A DNA stretch of 64,000 bases, taken from positions 310,001-374,000 of the forward strand of contig CAXKVR010000188.1 of assembly GCA_964058845.1 (NCBI GenBank), in the 5' to 3' direction. Each line of letters begins with the position of its first letter. Position 1 is the stretch's first letter. Position numbers and translations under genes: made by a program. The DNA is from Carex sylvatica. Its lineage: Eukaryota; Streptophyta; Magnoliopsida; Poales; Cyperaceae. The notes below the pieces were generated by a model. That model had not been told where the DNA came from. It searched no databases and worked only from the letters and a program-made list of their open reading frames with translations. Of this stretch, positions 36,130 through 47,473 are shown piece after piece.

Positions 36130-38153
36130 GGGCGAATGCGTGCTGGCTGTGATTGACTTCAATTCTGATGATGATCTCCTTAACAGTGAGGAGGAGATGG
36201 AGGTCTCCTCAACCTAGATAGGCTGAGTGAGCAAGTTTATTGTTTTTTTATGTTTTTTAGCTTTCTTTTTGTGGTTCTGAGCAAGTCTAGGGGACTATCT
36301 TTTGTAACTTTATCAATGTCAATGGAACCAAATGCATTTGATTTTCAACTTAATTTTCCTTTTACAATTCTTAATGGAATTTTCGTGGACTTGGTGACAT
36401 CAAAAATTCAGTTATTGAATCGCATTGTGATTTAATTTGTTTCCAAGAGACTAAGTGGAGTGAAAATTTCATCTTTTGTGTGTGGCAAGTGTGCCTCGTG
36501 AGACTTTCAAATTACATTGCTTTAGATGCGATTGGGTCGAGGGATGGGATTTTACTCGCGTGGAGTTCATCCTATTTATCACTCGATTTGTATATAAGAA
36601 CTTATAGTGCAAGTGTGTGTTTAAGAAGAGGTGACTTAGAATTCGTAATTACAATGGTGTGTGGTCCTCAAGGGGACAATGAGAAAATAAATTTCATTAA
36701 TGAGTTAAGGAAATTAAATAATCAAATTAATGTGTCTTGGATCATTTTGGGAGACTTCAACATGATCCGGTCCACTAATGATACTACTGCCTCTAATCCA
36801 AATGTGAGAATTTTGCAGCAATTTAATGATTTAATAAGTAACCTTGACCTGTATGATATTCCTCTTGTTGGCTGCAGGTTTACTTGGAATAACGGTAGGC
36901 CTATCCCAATTGTTTCTAAGCCTGACAGGGTGCTAATTTCAACACATTGGAATAGCATGGGAGCATCATACACCCTCACAGATGCGCTGCAATCAACCTC
37001 AAACCATGCACCAATTGTTCTACACATGAGGCCGCACCAGAGACAACCGGGAAGGCCTTTTCGGTTTGAAAATTATTGGCTACGGCATAGGAATATTGCG
37101 ATGGTGGTGCAAAATGCTTGGCTTCCAGGGTCAGGGATTAACAATCCCGTGAGAAGGCTGCAAAAGAAAATCATGGCAACACAATGGGAGTTAAAAATTT
37201 GGGCTAAGAAGACCTATAAATCAAGAGATACTTTCCTTACCCGATCCAGTTGGATAGTGCGCCAACTTGACCATGCACAAGAATCAAGACAACTAACTAG
37301 TAATGAATTGAATTTAAAGGTTCGTCTTAAAGCTCACATTTTTAAATTAGCAAGTGAACTTGAGGAGAGATGGCGCCAACGAGCAAACGCGAGATGGTTA
37401 AAGTTAGGAGATAACAACACTAGATATTTTCACACCGTCGCAAACAGCAGGAAAAATCAGATTACATTAACGGCAATACAGTCACAGGTAGGAAACCTCC
37501 TAAACAATGAATAGTTACACAAAACGCTCCTTGCACATTACAAGGCACTCCTAGGAACAAAACGCACTACACATAGACCTTTTGATTTATCAGGAAAGGT
37601 AGGACCTCAATTCTCAAATGAATTGGAGAGTTTGGACAGAGAGGTAACCGACGAGGAAATCAAGGCAACAGTGTTTCAGCTCTCAAAAGGTAAGTCTTCT
37701 GGTCCTAATGGTTTTCCAGCATAATTTTTCCAACACTTCTGGGATATTGTAGGAAAAGATGTGATCAATTGTATTAAGGGCTTCTTCTCGGGTAGAGATA
37801 TTGGGTGCATCAACCGAGCATTGATCACCTTAATACCAAAGAAACAAGGGGCATTCGAGATTTCAGAGTTTAGACCAATTAGTGTTATTAACAGGGTACC
37901 CAAAGTTATCACCAAACTTTTGGCAAACCGTCTACAACCTCACCTCAGCACATTAGTATCAAATGCTCAAACAGCTTTTGTGAAAGGTCGGTCAATTATA
38001 GAGTCATTCTTAGTAGCTAGAGAATATCTTAATGTTTGTAATAAAATGAAGATACATTCAATTCTACTTAAAAGTGGATTTTGCCAAAGCATTCGATACA
38101 GTGGATTGGTGTTATCTGACAAATCTAGTTATTGAACGAGGTTTCCCACCAAA
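36130..38153 (+). pseudogene. Truncated LINE: endonuclease and N-terminal reverse transcriptase
   Basis: 36130-36219 may be the acidic end of ORF1 (NSDDDLLNSEEEMEVSS, stop). ORF2 is readable from 36373 with WNFRGLGDIKN, LICFQETKWSE, GDFNMIRS, RFTWNNGRP and SNHAPIV. The last has Asn where SDH is usual. The reverse transcriptase part gives LITLIPKK, FRPISVINRVPKVITKLLAN, TAFVKGRS and VDFAKAFDTVDW. Stops at 37512 and near 37722 and a frameshift near 38070 disrupt it. The sequence ends at 38153, exactly where a CACTA-type terminus starts, so the YADD motif and tail are missing. Confidence 0.85.
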
Positions 38154-38470
38154 CACTACAGCAAAATGAACCTTCTGCGACCGGCCAAATCGGTCGCAGA
38201 AGAGTAAAGCGCCGGTCGCAGAAGGTTATCAACGGTCGCAGAAGGCCAAAATCAGTCGCAGAAGAACCGGTCGTAGTTGCTCCGTCGCTAATGACCCTCC
38301 AGCTGACGTCATCGGTCGCAGAAGGGTAAGGCGCCGGTCGCAAATGACCCCTATAGCGACCCATGAGATCGGTTGCTGATGCTATATGCTGACGCTCCTC
38401 GAAGCCTATCTGCGACCGATAAATCGGTCGCAGAAGGGTCCAAAATCGGACGCAGAAGTGTGTGTTTTTT
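38154..38470 (+). mobile_element. CACTA-type 5' end with CTTCTGCGACCG subterminal repeats
   Basis: It begins CACTACAGCAAAATGAACC, matching the CACTA(C/G)-rich start of plant CACTA elements. Then ten or so copies of CTTCTGCGACCG and its reverse complement CGGTCGCAGAAG run to about 38458. It interrupts LINE reverse transcriptase. The opposite end (…CTGTAGTG) was not found within the window, so the element is either very long, deleted, or ends elsewhere. Confidence 0.7.
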
Positions 38471-39760
38471 TTTTTTTTACGAAATGCACCAAACAAATAT
38501 AATATTAAATCCATTTTTCTCCATACCCAATTAGTACGAAACGTAATTCACAAGTATTTAACATCAAATATCAAACTAATTCACAATCAAATATCAAACA
38601 GATTATTTCATCGAAATGTAACTATTACTCGTAATGCTTCAGATTATAAACTAAAAACAATAGTGCACTACATTGTTGACAATCCAATCAACTAAATCTC
38701 AATTATAAGATGATTTGGTTGAACCCCAATTTGTTATTAGACTATACCAATACACACAGAACAGAAAACAAACAATTAGTGAAACTACTATATTTCAACT
38801 GCTTACTAAAAAGTGCATTCCATTGTTATCATTCAAAAATATTAAAATAAAAAAAGATAAGTTTGGTGAAACAATTACACAAGCTGGGCACACAAATTTT
38901 GCCTTCGTTGTAATTCATCTTCCATGTTAATAGAACTCTGTTGGCCCTGTAAAGAAAGAGTCAACACTTAAAAAGAGAAAAAAAAAAAAAAAGATCACTG
39001 TTGCTATCATACGTTTGCAAATAGATGTAATTTTGTAATATTTGATGAATCAAGTCATGTAGGTCTAGATGATGGAGCACTCAAAACCATAAACTATTAA
39101 TAATGAACTCAGTAAAATTTCATACAAAATATTAAGGGACAATTTGGTCACTTTTTTTTAACTAAATTAGTGATATTTTAATTTGTTTCATGTTATTTGA
39201 ATAACCAAAAAAACATTTAAAGAATTTTAATCCTTTTTTTCTCAAAATCTGGTCCTAATCTGTCTGTATATTACCAAGATATAGGTTAAGATGTCATAGA
39301 GTTACTGTCAAAATTCTAACTCATTGCCTTCTAAAGTTGAAACCAGCTTGTAGCCACCTTTCCAACTAAACAATTGTGCAGACATGATAGTACATAAAAA
39401 TAAATACCGTGACAGAACAACAAACCTGAGACTTATTGCCTGGTACGTACGGAGCTATTATCACAAACAGCATTGTCAGGAAAGGAAGATCCAATTCACC
39501 TAAATCATCAACGAAAACAAAAGGCATGCGTCAAGGGTTTCAAACTATTTCAAACTATATATCAAATTGCTCAAAGGTCAATTGGTTTCAAACTTGCAGA
39601 AAATTTGATACATGGCCTATATCAAAATAGCGAACATATCTACAATTTTGATAAAAGTGTTGTGTCGGTTTTTACTATTGCAAATAAGTTTCTTGTTTTT
39701 ATAACCTATCCCAGAACTAATATGAATAATATAATAAAAATCAAAAGATGTCCTTAATAT
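38471..39760. other. AT-rich DNA, no gene seen
   Basis: Presumed interior of the CACTA-type element or older DNA. No coding frame was recognised. Confidence 0.35.
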
Positions 39761-40113
39761 CAGCAATGACTTTGTCTACCACTTGAACTGGGAATTTCTT
39801 CCCACTTAGCTTCTTTCTTAGTTCAGCCACTTAGCTTATTTTCGTGCTGGTGCGCATGCATCTCTCTAACCACACGACCTCACTCCGCATAACCAAATGT
39901 TGAAATTAAAAAGAACTTTACTGGTACAGAAAAAGGATAAAAAGCATTTTACTGGTACCAGTCAATAATACAAAGGAAAGATAAAAGGAGCACTAAATTT
40001 TGGTAACAAAATAGTCGTATGACATTACGAAAACCTCCAAACCACAACCCTCTATTGGAAAAATGTGCCAAAGTAAATGAAATAAGGAAACAAAATGAAA
40101 TAGTAGGAGCAAC

Positions 40114-40447
40114 CTGCTCAGAGGTAGGTGAAGATACCCTCAATTGTTCATCTTTTTCCAGCAAGCAATTTTGAAGCTTACTGACCTCCTCTTCCATGCT
40201 CCTTGCCTTCAATTCAGCCTCCTAACATTGTCAATTTAATCATGACACTGTTAGTTGAAGGTTGTAGTGCAAAACAAATAACAAAAAGCATGCATCCTAA
40301 ATGGAAAGATATTAACATGAACCAACCTACTTGTATATATAAATTGTAATAAGAAACCTACCATTACCAACAGTCAAATTAAATTAAATTGTAACTAAGG
40401 AATGAAGAAGTGACTGACCTGTCTGGTTTTGATCTCTTTAGTAAACA
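40114..40447 (-). pseudogene. Two spliceable exons of a coiled-coil protein
   Basis: On the minus strand, LFTKEIKTRQ ends at 40419 with donor CAG/GTCAGT. After a 197 bp intron (acceptor GTTAG), exon 40221-40114 has 36 codons, including KARSMEEEVSKLQNCLLEKD, and ends at donor CAG/GTTGCT. The reading joins in phase and is heptad-like. It recalls the stalk of a plant kinesin, but I cannot name the gene. No start, motor domain or clear further exon is seen. 39768-39850 also reads KKLSGKKFPVQVVDKVIADI on this strand and may be another exon. It looks like a gene piece captured or stranded among transposons. Confidence 0.5.
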
Positions 40448-41577
40448 AGTTATCTTGTGAAATTTAAAGGGCTTGAGCCTAATGTCGTGACTTATGGACC
40501 ATACATCACCGCAGTTGATTACTTGAGACTGGTGATCAGTATAGATGCAGCCTTCCTCTCTGGACGGTATGAGGGACGACTTTTGATGGCCTGCGGCTAT
40601 GATGCCGATAATCAATTGTTGCCTCTAGCATTTACAATTGTACATAAGGAGAATGAAGAGAATTGGGGTTTTTTCTTACAGTGGTTTAGAATTCATGTGC
40701 TTGGTGTTAATAGATTCGTATGCGTTATATCAGACCAACACAAGGCGATCAAAGCTGCTTTGAAACCCGAATACGAATGTGATGGGAATAATTTTGTCCA
40801 CAGGTATTGTATCCAACATGTTGCTGATAACCTGGTGCAAGCGTGCGGGAAGGACAAATGGTACGAAACCAGGTTCAAACAAGGAGCCAAGAAGAAGAAG
40901 CCAAGAAGGCTGAAAGAGATGTTCGAAGATTTTGCCATGGTATGTCTAATATTATCTAAGTTATATCATTTTTGTTTCCTTGACATGCATATTTCATATA
41001 ATTTTACTTTGTTCTATTGCAGCAAAATCCGAAGTGTAATGTTTTTTTAAAGAGAGTGGGCAAAGTACGTCCTAATGATGTCATAGAGCCGTCAAATTAT
41101 GAGAAAATCTTTCAGACCTGTGATGGAGGATATCGATTTGGTATCATGACAACAAATGGCTCTGAGTCCCTAAACGCTGTCTTTAAGGAGGCCCGAATGT
41201 TGCCCGTGGCTGCACTTGTCGAGGAGACATTCTACAAGTGCAACAGGTGGTTTGTTCAACGGCGGCAGGCAGCGATGGAGCACAGCACTGCTTCTAAGCC
41301 TTTTTCCAAACGGGTACAAGATAAGATAAGCTTGCCAAACGGTGGAAGAAAGCTGTGAGTATGGATGTCATCTCATACTCGCACGACGAAGGTAAGTACG
41401 AAGTCACGGGCCCAGAGGAATATGTCATAGTAGTCCAAACGCATGATGGAACTATGTCCATTATTCATAGAAAGTTCAAGTATATCGCGACATTCGAACC
41501 TGATAGTACAGTGGAATGTAGGCAGGTGCTCAGGCTGTGTCAGAATGTAGGCAGGACCCTGCAAGGATACAAATAAT
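40445..41577 (+). pseudogene. MULE (Mutator-like) transposase, truncated at both ends
   Basis: The exons are 40445-40939 and 41023-41577, separated by an 83 bp intron (ATG/GTATGT … TTGCAG). The first contains VISIDAAFLSGRYEGRLLMA, the block with the first catalytic Asp, and later VCVISDQHKAIKAAL, the second Asp. The second has NGSESLNAVFKEAR and FVQRRQAAMEHS, typical of MULE proteins. A 4 bp duplication (GATAAGATAAGC near 41322) shifts the frame, after which LAKRWKKAVSMDVISYSHDE continues correctly. The N-terminal zinc-finger region is absent. The C-terminal SWIM domain is replaced at about 41520 by antisense PMD exon sequence. The enzyme is dead. Confidence 0.85.
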
Positions 41578-41830
41578 TCAATTCGGGCTAACTAACGTAC
41601 TTTACCGAAGGAGAAAATTTTAACTAACTTGACGTAAAATAAAGAATGCCGAACCTGAGGAAGCTCCGGGGATCCAGCCTGGTGCTCAGGCTGTGTCGGC
41701 ATGTAGGCAGGACCCTGCAAGGATACAAATAATTTAATAAATTTTTAACTAACTAAATTTTAACTAACTTACTTTACTGAAAGAGAAAATTTTAACTAAC
41801 TTGACATAAAATAAATAATACCGAACCTGA
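41527..41830 (-). repeat. Duplicated small 3' exon plus intron of the PMD gene
   Basis: A 157 bp unit (41527-41683) repeats from 41684. Each unit has an acceptor CTTGCAG, an exon starting with the codons for GPAY and TQPEH, and an intron rich in TTTAACTAACTT. Exon 41714-41655 encodes GPAYMPTQPEHQAGSPELPQ. The copy at 41558 starts GPAYILTQPEHLP. The donor CTCAG/GTTCGG recurs at 41827 and 41655. Confidence 0.8.
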
Positions 41831-44248
41831 GGAAGACACGGACGTCCATACTGGTCAAAATAGGCGTGCCAACTGGACATGCCCAGAACCCAACGGTGAT
41901 AGTCCCACTCTGGCTGGTCTGCGGACTCTGGTGGCATATCAACAGTCATAACAAGTGGTGCACCGGGCTCATCCCTATGTACTCTGCGCCAATCGATGTC
42001 CTCTCCGGCGTCTCTGAGCATCGTGACTAGCTTGGCATCATGGTCGTGGCCCTCAATGCAAGGCGCAAAGTAGTTCAACATTGTGTGTCCAAAAGCCCTG
42101 AAGCCACGCTTTTCAAGACAAACGATTGAATGTGCTCCACCTTTAATCGCTAGTAGCAACTAAAAAAATTAAAATAAGAAACATTAGAAAAAAAGGTTAA
42201 AAAGGTGGTCAAAATGAGTTGTTTTAGGTGCATTACTTACATCGCGAGCACCTTTCCTGCCGGTGGGGGTATAACCATCATCTTCGAAGATCTTGGAGCG
42301 AAGATAATTGCCGTAATCTCCCTCAAGATACACGGATGCCATGCCGACCCGCAGGTACCAAGCCTGATATCTCAGTAGGGGAGACCCCTGGAGCTGCGTC
42401 TCATAATCCCCCGACATCTACCACAAGTTCTCCCTCATGGTCCCTGCTCTGTCGTAGTGCTCCAGGAAAGCCGTACTCCAATCTTTATCGGCGTGATTAC
42501 CGTGGTACGTCCTGTAATTAATATGTTAGATGTAATTTAGTGTTTACAACAACTAATATTAAATACAAAATCCAAGAAAAACAAAACTTGTACGTACCCG
42601 TGTAGCCTCATGATGATAGATCTCGGGATGTCTGGATCTGCGGGGATGAGTGGAGGAAGTCCAAACTGACGGAGCACCCGGTCTGGATAGTGATACTCCA
42701 CTATCCAGAAGCAAATCAGCGGACCCCTGTAGAGCCACATCTCCTCATCATCTGATACAATCTGTGGCAGCCTCCCCTCATAATATGACTCAGCGTACGG
42801 AGTCCAGCTCACCTGCCTGTCACCCAGACTCTGCAACTGACCACGGACCAACCTGATGCCTGCTGGCTTTCTGTGAGGCGCGTCCACGTAGTGGTGATCC
42901 CCGTACCATTTCTTGCCAAATGCCGGGTGATATGCATCATTGAGCTCTCCCGAATATAGTGACTCATTCTGCACGGGAACCGCCACTGGTATGCGCAACC
43001 ATGACCAATGCTGCAGTAGAAGTGTCGGCCCGTACATCTTCTTATTTTTAGGCTGCAATTTGAAGAATATTAGACGTCGGAACAAGTTAATTTTTTAAAA
43101 TAAGACAACAATAACATACTGACCTTGCAAGCATGGCACAGGTTGGAGTAAAGATGTGCTAGGACGGCCCCACCCCAGTTGTACCTTCTTAACGACCCAA
43201 GGTCTCGCAACAGCTCCAGATACATAATCGGAATGGCATCACCGCTCGAATCAGGAAACATGACAGAACCAAATAGGTCCATCACGAAAGCTCGTGTGTA
43301 TCTGAAATGTCAAAATTAGGGACCAACTTATTTTTTGCAATGAGATAAAGTACAAAATAAATATATATATATATATAATGGTTTGTATAAGTACCTCTCA
43401 ATGTCATGCTGCGTGGATCGCCAATGCAAACCTCGATCGGCGAACAGAGCTCGCAGCGCCGTCTTCTTCAAATGAAATCTCGATCTCCCACCATTATCAC
43501 GTATATATGGCTCTGCTCCCAACAGCTCTGCGAGGCTGGCATTAATCATGTTCTCATCAGTGGGGTCAGATATGCCACTGATGGGCACGCCCTGGATAGG
43601 CAAACCCCAAAGGACACTCACGTCCTGGAGAGTCACTGTCATCTCTCCGAACGGTAAATGGAATGTGTGTGTCTCGGGGCGCCATCGCTCCACTAGTCTC
43701 TAATATATCGACCAAATGGTACAACCCCAGATTTTGTAGATATGGGTCCATCAGAGAGTAGTAATGCATGCCATAAATACTTGCTTTCTAGAGACTCCTG
43801 ACTCTGCTAACAACATAAAAATCTGAAAATATGAGAACTCTAAAAAAATTTAACGTAAAAAAAAGGAAAAAATAAAGTAATCACGTACCTCTCGGGATGC
43901 TAGTGAGACTCGATGCTCACTGTGAGGTATCCATAATAATGGACTGAAATGCTCCGTGCTATCTACAGGAATGGGCTCATCAATAGGGTCAGGTGGTGGT
44001 GGTCTCCTAGGACGTCCCCTAGCCATCCTACGTTTGGAAAAAAAATTAGACATGCTACAATTGGCTAAAATAAGCTCATTCCGGTGAAAATATGATAAAA
44101 TAAGCTAATTAAGATACAAAAATACAAAACTACGCTAGTAAGAATAAAAAATATTATTCGGTCAAAATATGAAGACCCAAGCAAAAATATACTAAATATG
44201 CTACAATACACTAATTTCGGTAAAATGTGCTAAAATACGTTAATTATG

Positions 44249-44900
44249 GCAAAAATATACTCAAATATGCTACAATACGCTAATTTCGGTAAAAATATGC
44301 TACAATTCGTTAAAATGAAAAAAATATGTTATTCGGCTAAAATATGCTAAAACCAGCAAAAATATACTAAAATAATATATTTGCGGTAAAAATAGGCTAA
44401 ATTACGTTAATATGAAAAAAAAGGTTATTCTGACAAAATATACTAAAATATGCTAAAATACAATAAGTACGGTAAATTGTGCTAAAATACGTTAATTATG
44501 GCAAAAATTTACTCAAATATGCTACAATACGCTAATTTCGGTAAAAATATGCTACAATTCGTTAAAATGAAAAAAATATGTTATTCGGCTAAAATATGTT
44601 AAAACCAGCGAAAATATACTAAAATAATATATTTGCGGTAAAAATAGGCTAAATTACATTAATATGAAAAAAAAGATTATTCTGACAAAATATACGAAAA
44701 TATGCTAAAATACAATTATTACGGTAAAATGTGCTAAAATACATTAATTATGGCAAAAATTTACTCAAATATGCTAAAATACGCTAATTTCGGTAAAAAT
44801 ATGCTACAATTCGTTAACATGAAAAAAATATGTTATTCGGCTAAAATATGCTAAAACCAGCGAAAATATACTAATATACGCTAAAATATGCTACAATACG
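44249..44900. repeat. 252 bp tandem repeat in the PMD 5' UTR intron
   Basis: Units start at 44249, 44501 and 44753 with GCAAAAATnTACTCAAATAT. Each is made of smaller variants of AAATATGCTAAAATACGCTA. The third copy is partial. Confidence 0.85.
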
Positions 44901-45433
44901 CTAATTACGGTCAAATTATGCTAAAATACGCTAATTACAGTCAAAATTTTGGACTAAAAATTTCAAAATGAAATTAAAACTAACTTTGATACCTCAATTA
45001 TCATTAATTACAACTAAATTTGGTACCTACATTAACACTAATTACTACTAAATTTAGTACTTAAATTATTTAACCCTAATTAATACTAATTACGGCCAAA
45101 TTTTGAACTAAATAATTCAAAATAAAATTAAAACTAACTTTGGTACCATAATTATCACTAATTTCAAATATTTTTGGTACCTACATTGACGCTAATTACC
45201 ACTAAATTGGTACCGTAATTAAATAATCCTAATTATAACTAATTAGCACTAACTAACTTAATTTGACTAATCTATAATTTTTTTACACTACAAATGAAAT
45301 TTCAAAAATATATAGGGACTTACTTGCAAATTGGAAGAAGAGAGAAGAAGAGAGGAGAAATTCGGGTGGGGAGGAGAGAGAGTGAGATTTTTAGAAAATG
45401 AATTGTGAGGAGAGAGAAACAGCTGTTGGGGGG

Positions 45434-45441
45434 TATTTATA
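45434..45441 (-). promoter_or_regulatory. TATA box of the PMD gene
   Basis: TATAAATA on the minus strand, followed by a CT-rich leader and the donor GTAAGT at 45323. This fits a transcription start near 45405. Confidence 0.65.
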
Positions 45442-45445
45442 GATC

Positions 45446-45600
45446 CGGACCGCCAATAAATGGGGCGGTTAGGAATTAAAATTTCGGACCGCCGAAAAAT
45501 GAAGCGGTTAGGAATTAAAATTTCGGACCGCCGAAAAATGAAGCGGTTAAAAATTTTAATTCAGGACTGCCGAAAAATGAGACGGTTAGAGAATTTTTAA
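45446..45600 (-). promoter_or_regulatory. Four 39 bp repeats directly upstream of the PMD TATA box
   Basis: Units begin with CGGACCGCC or a variant at 45446, 45485, 45524 and about 45562. Each holds a small inverted repeat (ACCGCC … GCGGTT) around AAAAATGAA. They lie just upstream of the TATA box and could be regulatory sites or transposon subterminal repeats. Confidence 0.6.
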
Positions 45601-45711
45601 AATTCCAGCTCCAGTTATTCTTAATAATTTGTTTTTTTCTTTCAATATTTTTAAAAATGTTGGTCTCTCACGTGTCAGAGATGGAACTGGTTTTTTTGGA
45701 GATATGCAAAT

Positions 45712-45922
45712 GAGATAGGAGTAGGTCCGATGCCCATTGGACCTACTTTTAGGTTCGATGGATTCTACACCGTATGATTAGCATTAAGATTTGTGAACAC
45801 GGAAATTGATAAAAACTCGCACAGATTTTAATACAGATTGAACGAATCTTGATGTATTTGGACGGTCACAACACCCATCGAACCAAAGTAGGTCCAATGG
45901 GCATCGGACCTACTCCGACTCC
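45712..45922. mobile_element. Mutator-type MITE with exact 9 bp target duplication
   Basis: Arms of about 40 bp (GGAGTAGGTCCGATGCCCAT left, its inverse right) flank a short AT-rich core. TATGCAAAT is repeated exactly at 45703-45711 and 45923-45931. A 9 bp duplication points to Mutator-type transposition. Confidence 0.85.
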
Positions 45923-45931
45923 TATGCAAAT

Positions 45932-47000
45932 AGGAAATTTTCTGGTTTGAAACTTTCTATGTTGTCAGACGAAATACACTATCCTTTTTACTATATTACC
46001 ACACTGCCGATCTTCTATGGCAAATACAAGCAGCGTCTCGTATTGTAGATCATCGATAATGAATTAAATATGCACTGACTGTCTCGTATTGTAATTTCGA
46101 ATTATTTTCGAATTATACCTGAATCACGAATTTTTGTCTCTACCGAACCGAACCCAAATAATTCATTTGTTACTATGAATATAAGCAGTACGAGAGAGCT
46201 TTTCTTTTGTTGTAAATAAATAATAGTTGTATGTGAGCTTTTGTAAATACTTTTTTAATCATCAATAGAATTGACAGTTTTGAGCTGTCTTTCAAAAAAA
46301 GATACTTCAACGAGCTCTATCAATCTAACTAAGCTTTATATATACAGATCAGCAAATCAAATTTGAATGAAATTACTATATCGATTTTAAAATACGAGCT
46401 TAATTTTAAAATTCATTGGATTGAATTCAAATAACACAAGTTAAAATTATTAACGTTAATCTACTTGATGAGGGAAGTTTATATTACAATTTTTTTTTTT
46501 TTAAATTTGTATTACAACAAGAGCTCGAAAATTAATGAAAGATGAACACACCAAAATAATTCATTTCAAATCTCTAAATGTTATAAAAACAAACTCATTT
46601 TTTATTTAAATGCAGTTTTTAGCTCATCCAAATAGATAGATTTAAATTTGTTTGTTCGAATTCAGTCTGATAATATTTAAAGTTAAAACTCAAAAAGATT
46701 TCTTTAGTTCAAATTCATGCTAGCTTTAATTCATCAAAAAAATTAATCATATCCTCTGTTTTTTTAGAGTCGACCTACGAGTCCTCTAATTTACCGTTAT
46801 CCAATTAATATCTATTTAAGTAAAAATACATAGTTATTAACTACTAGAAGTTTAATCATTTTTTATATATAAATTAATATAAATGTATATAAAATGATAA
46901 AATTTTACTAGTTAATAATTATATTTTAGTGAACATAACGGATGAACAACAGGTGGATGGACGCTCTCTTTTTCACATTTTATATTTTTCTTCCGTGCAA
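45932..47000. other. AT-rich DNA, no gene seen
   Basis: 46200-46300 ends GAGCTGTCTTTCAAAAAAA, which could be an old LINE 3' end. No frame supports it. Confidence 0.3.
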
Positions 47001-47011
47001 CCTCATTCATG

Positions 47012-47312
47012 TCGAAATTTTTATTAATACTCAAAAATTCTATCAAATTATTGAATCTATCCAATTTTGAGCGGAATCTCGAATAATGCCCTGTCCAGTT
47101 AATAAATAACCGGACTGATTGATTTTGTCCGATTAATAAATAACTGGACAGGATCTACCCCATTCAAAAATTGTGTTCGGTTAATAATTAACCGGACAAA
47201 ATCAATCAGTTCGGTTATTTATTAACTGGACAGGGCATTATTCGAGATTCTCCTCAAAATTGGATAGATTCAGTAATTTGAATGAATTTTTGGACACTAA
47301 TAAAAATTTCGG
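47012..47312. mobile_element. Fold-back MITE with exact 9 bp target duplication
   Basis: Two arms of about 120-130 bp are near-perfect inverse copies (for example CGAAATTTTTATTA, TGAATCTATCCAATTTTGAG, CCCTGTCCAGTTAATAAATA). They leave a loop of about 50-60 bp, so the whole element can form one long hairpin. TCATTCATG occurs exactly at 47003-47011 and 47313-47321, a 9 bp Mutator-type duplication. Confidence 0.88.
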
Positions 47313-47416
47313 TCATTCATGCGTATCCTAATTAAAATTGTTTTATAATATATGCACCTGAAAGTTTCGGAATTAATTTTGGAAAATATGATTGAGATCC
47401 GTCATAGAAATAGGCT

Positions 47417-47473
47417 GTTCTCAAATAGCATAGAGTCTATTTGAAGTTTGTTATGGATCTCAATCTCAAATAG
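47417..47473 (+). repeat. Left target-site repeat unit of the large MULE
   Basis: The unit containing AGTTTGTTATGGATCT and ending in CTCAAATAG recurs in the same orientation from 55241, with a further partial copy to 55325. Removing the MULE would leave a short tandem repeat. Confidence 0.75.

Larger units (their letters stand above)
41373..45410 (-). pseudogene. Plant mobile domain (PMD, MAIN-like) gene, decayed
   Basis: The 5' UTR exon (about 45410-45324) joins by a 1.3 kb intron to coding exons 44026-43889, about 43850-43395, 43301-43124, 43052-42598, 42511-42241, 42159-41827, 41714-41655 and 41558 onward. All have GT/AG ends. The PMD core is clear: VERWRPETHTFHLPFGEMTV, LQDVSVLWGLPIQG, then FPDSSGDAIPIMYLELLRDL and LICFWIVEYHYPDRVLRQFG. 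The N-terminus is basic and Pro-rich (MARGRPRRPPPPDP). Exon 2 is not open in one frame before VERW, and TAG at 42418-42420 breaks exon 5. PMD proteins of the MAIN/MAIL family help silence transposons, and related domains travel in MULEs and gypsy elements. This copy sits convergent to a MULE transposase. Confidence 0.8.

Noticed and set aside
42228..42521. 97-codon plus-strand frame
   Set aside because: Antisense shadow of PMD exon 5.
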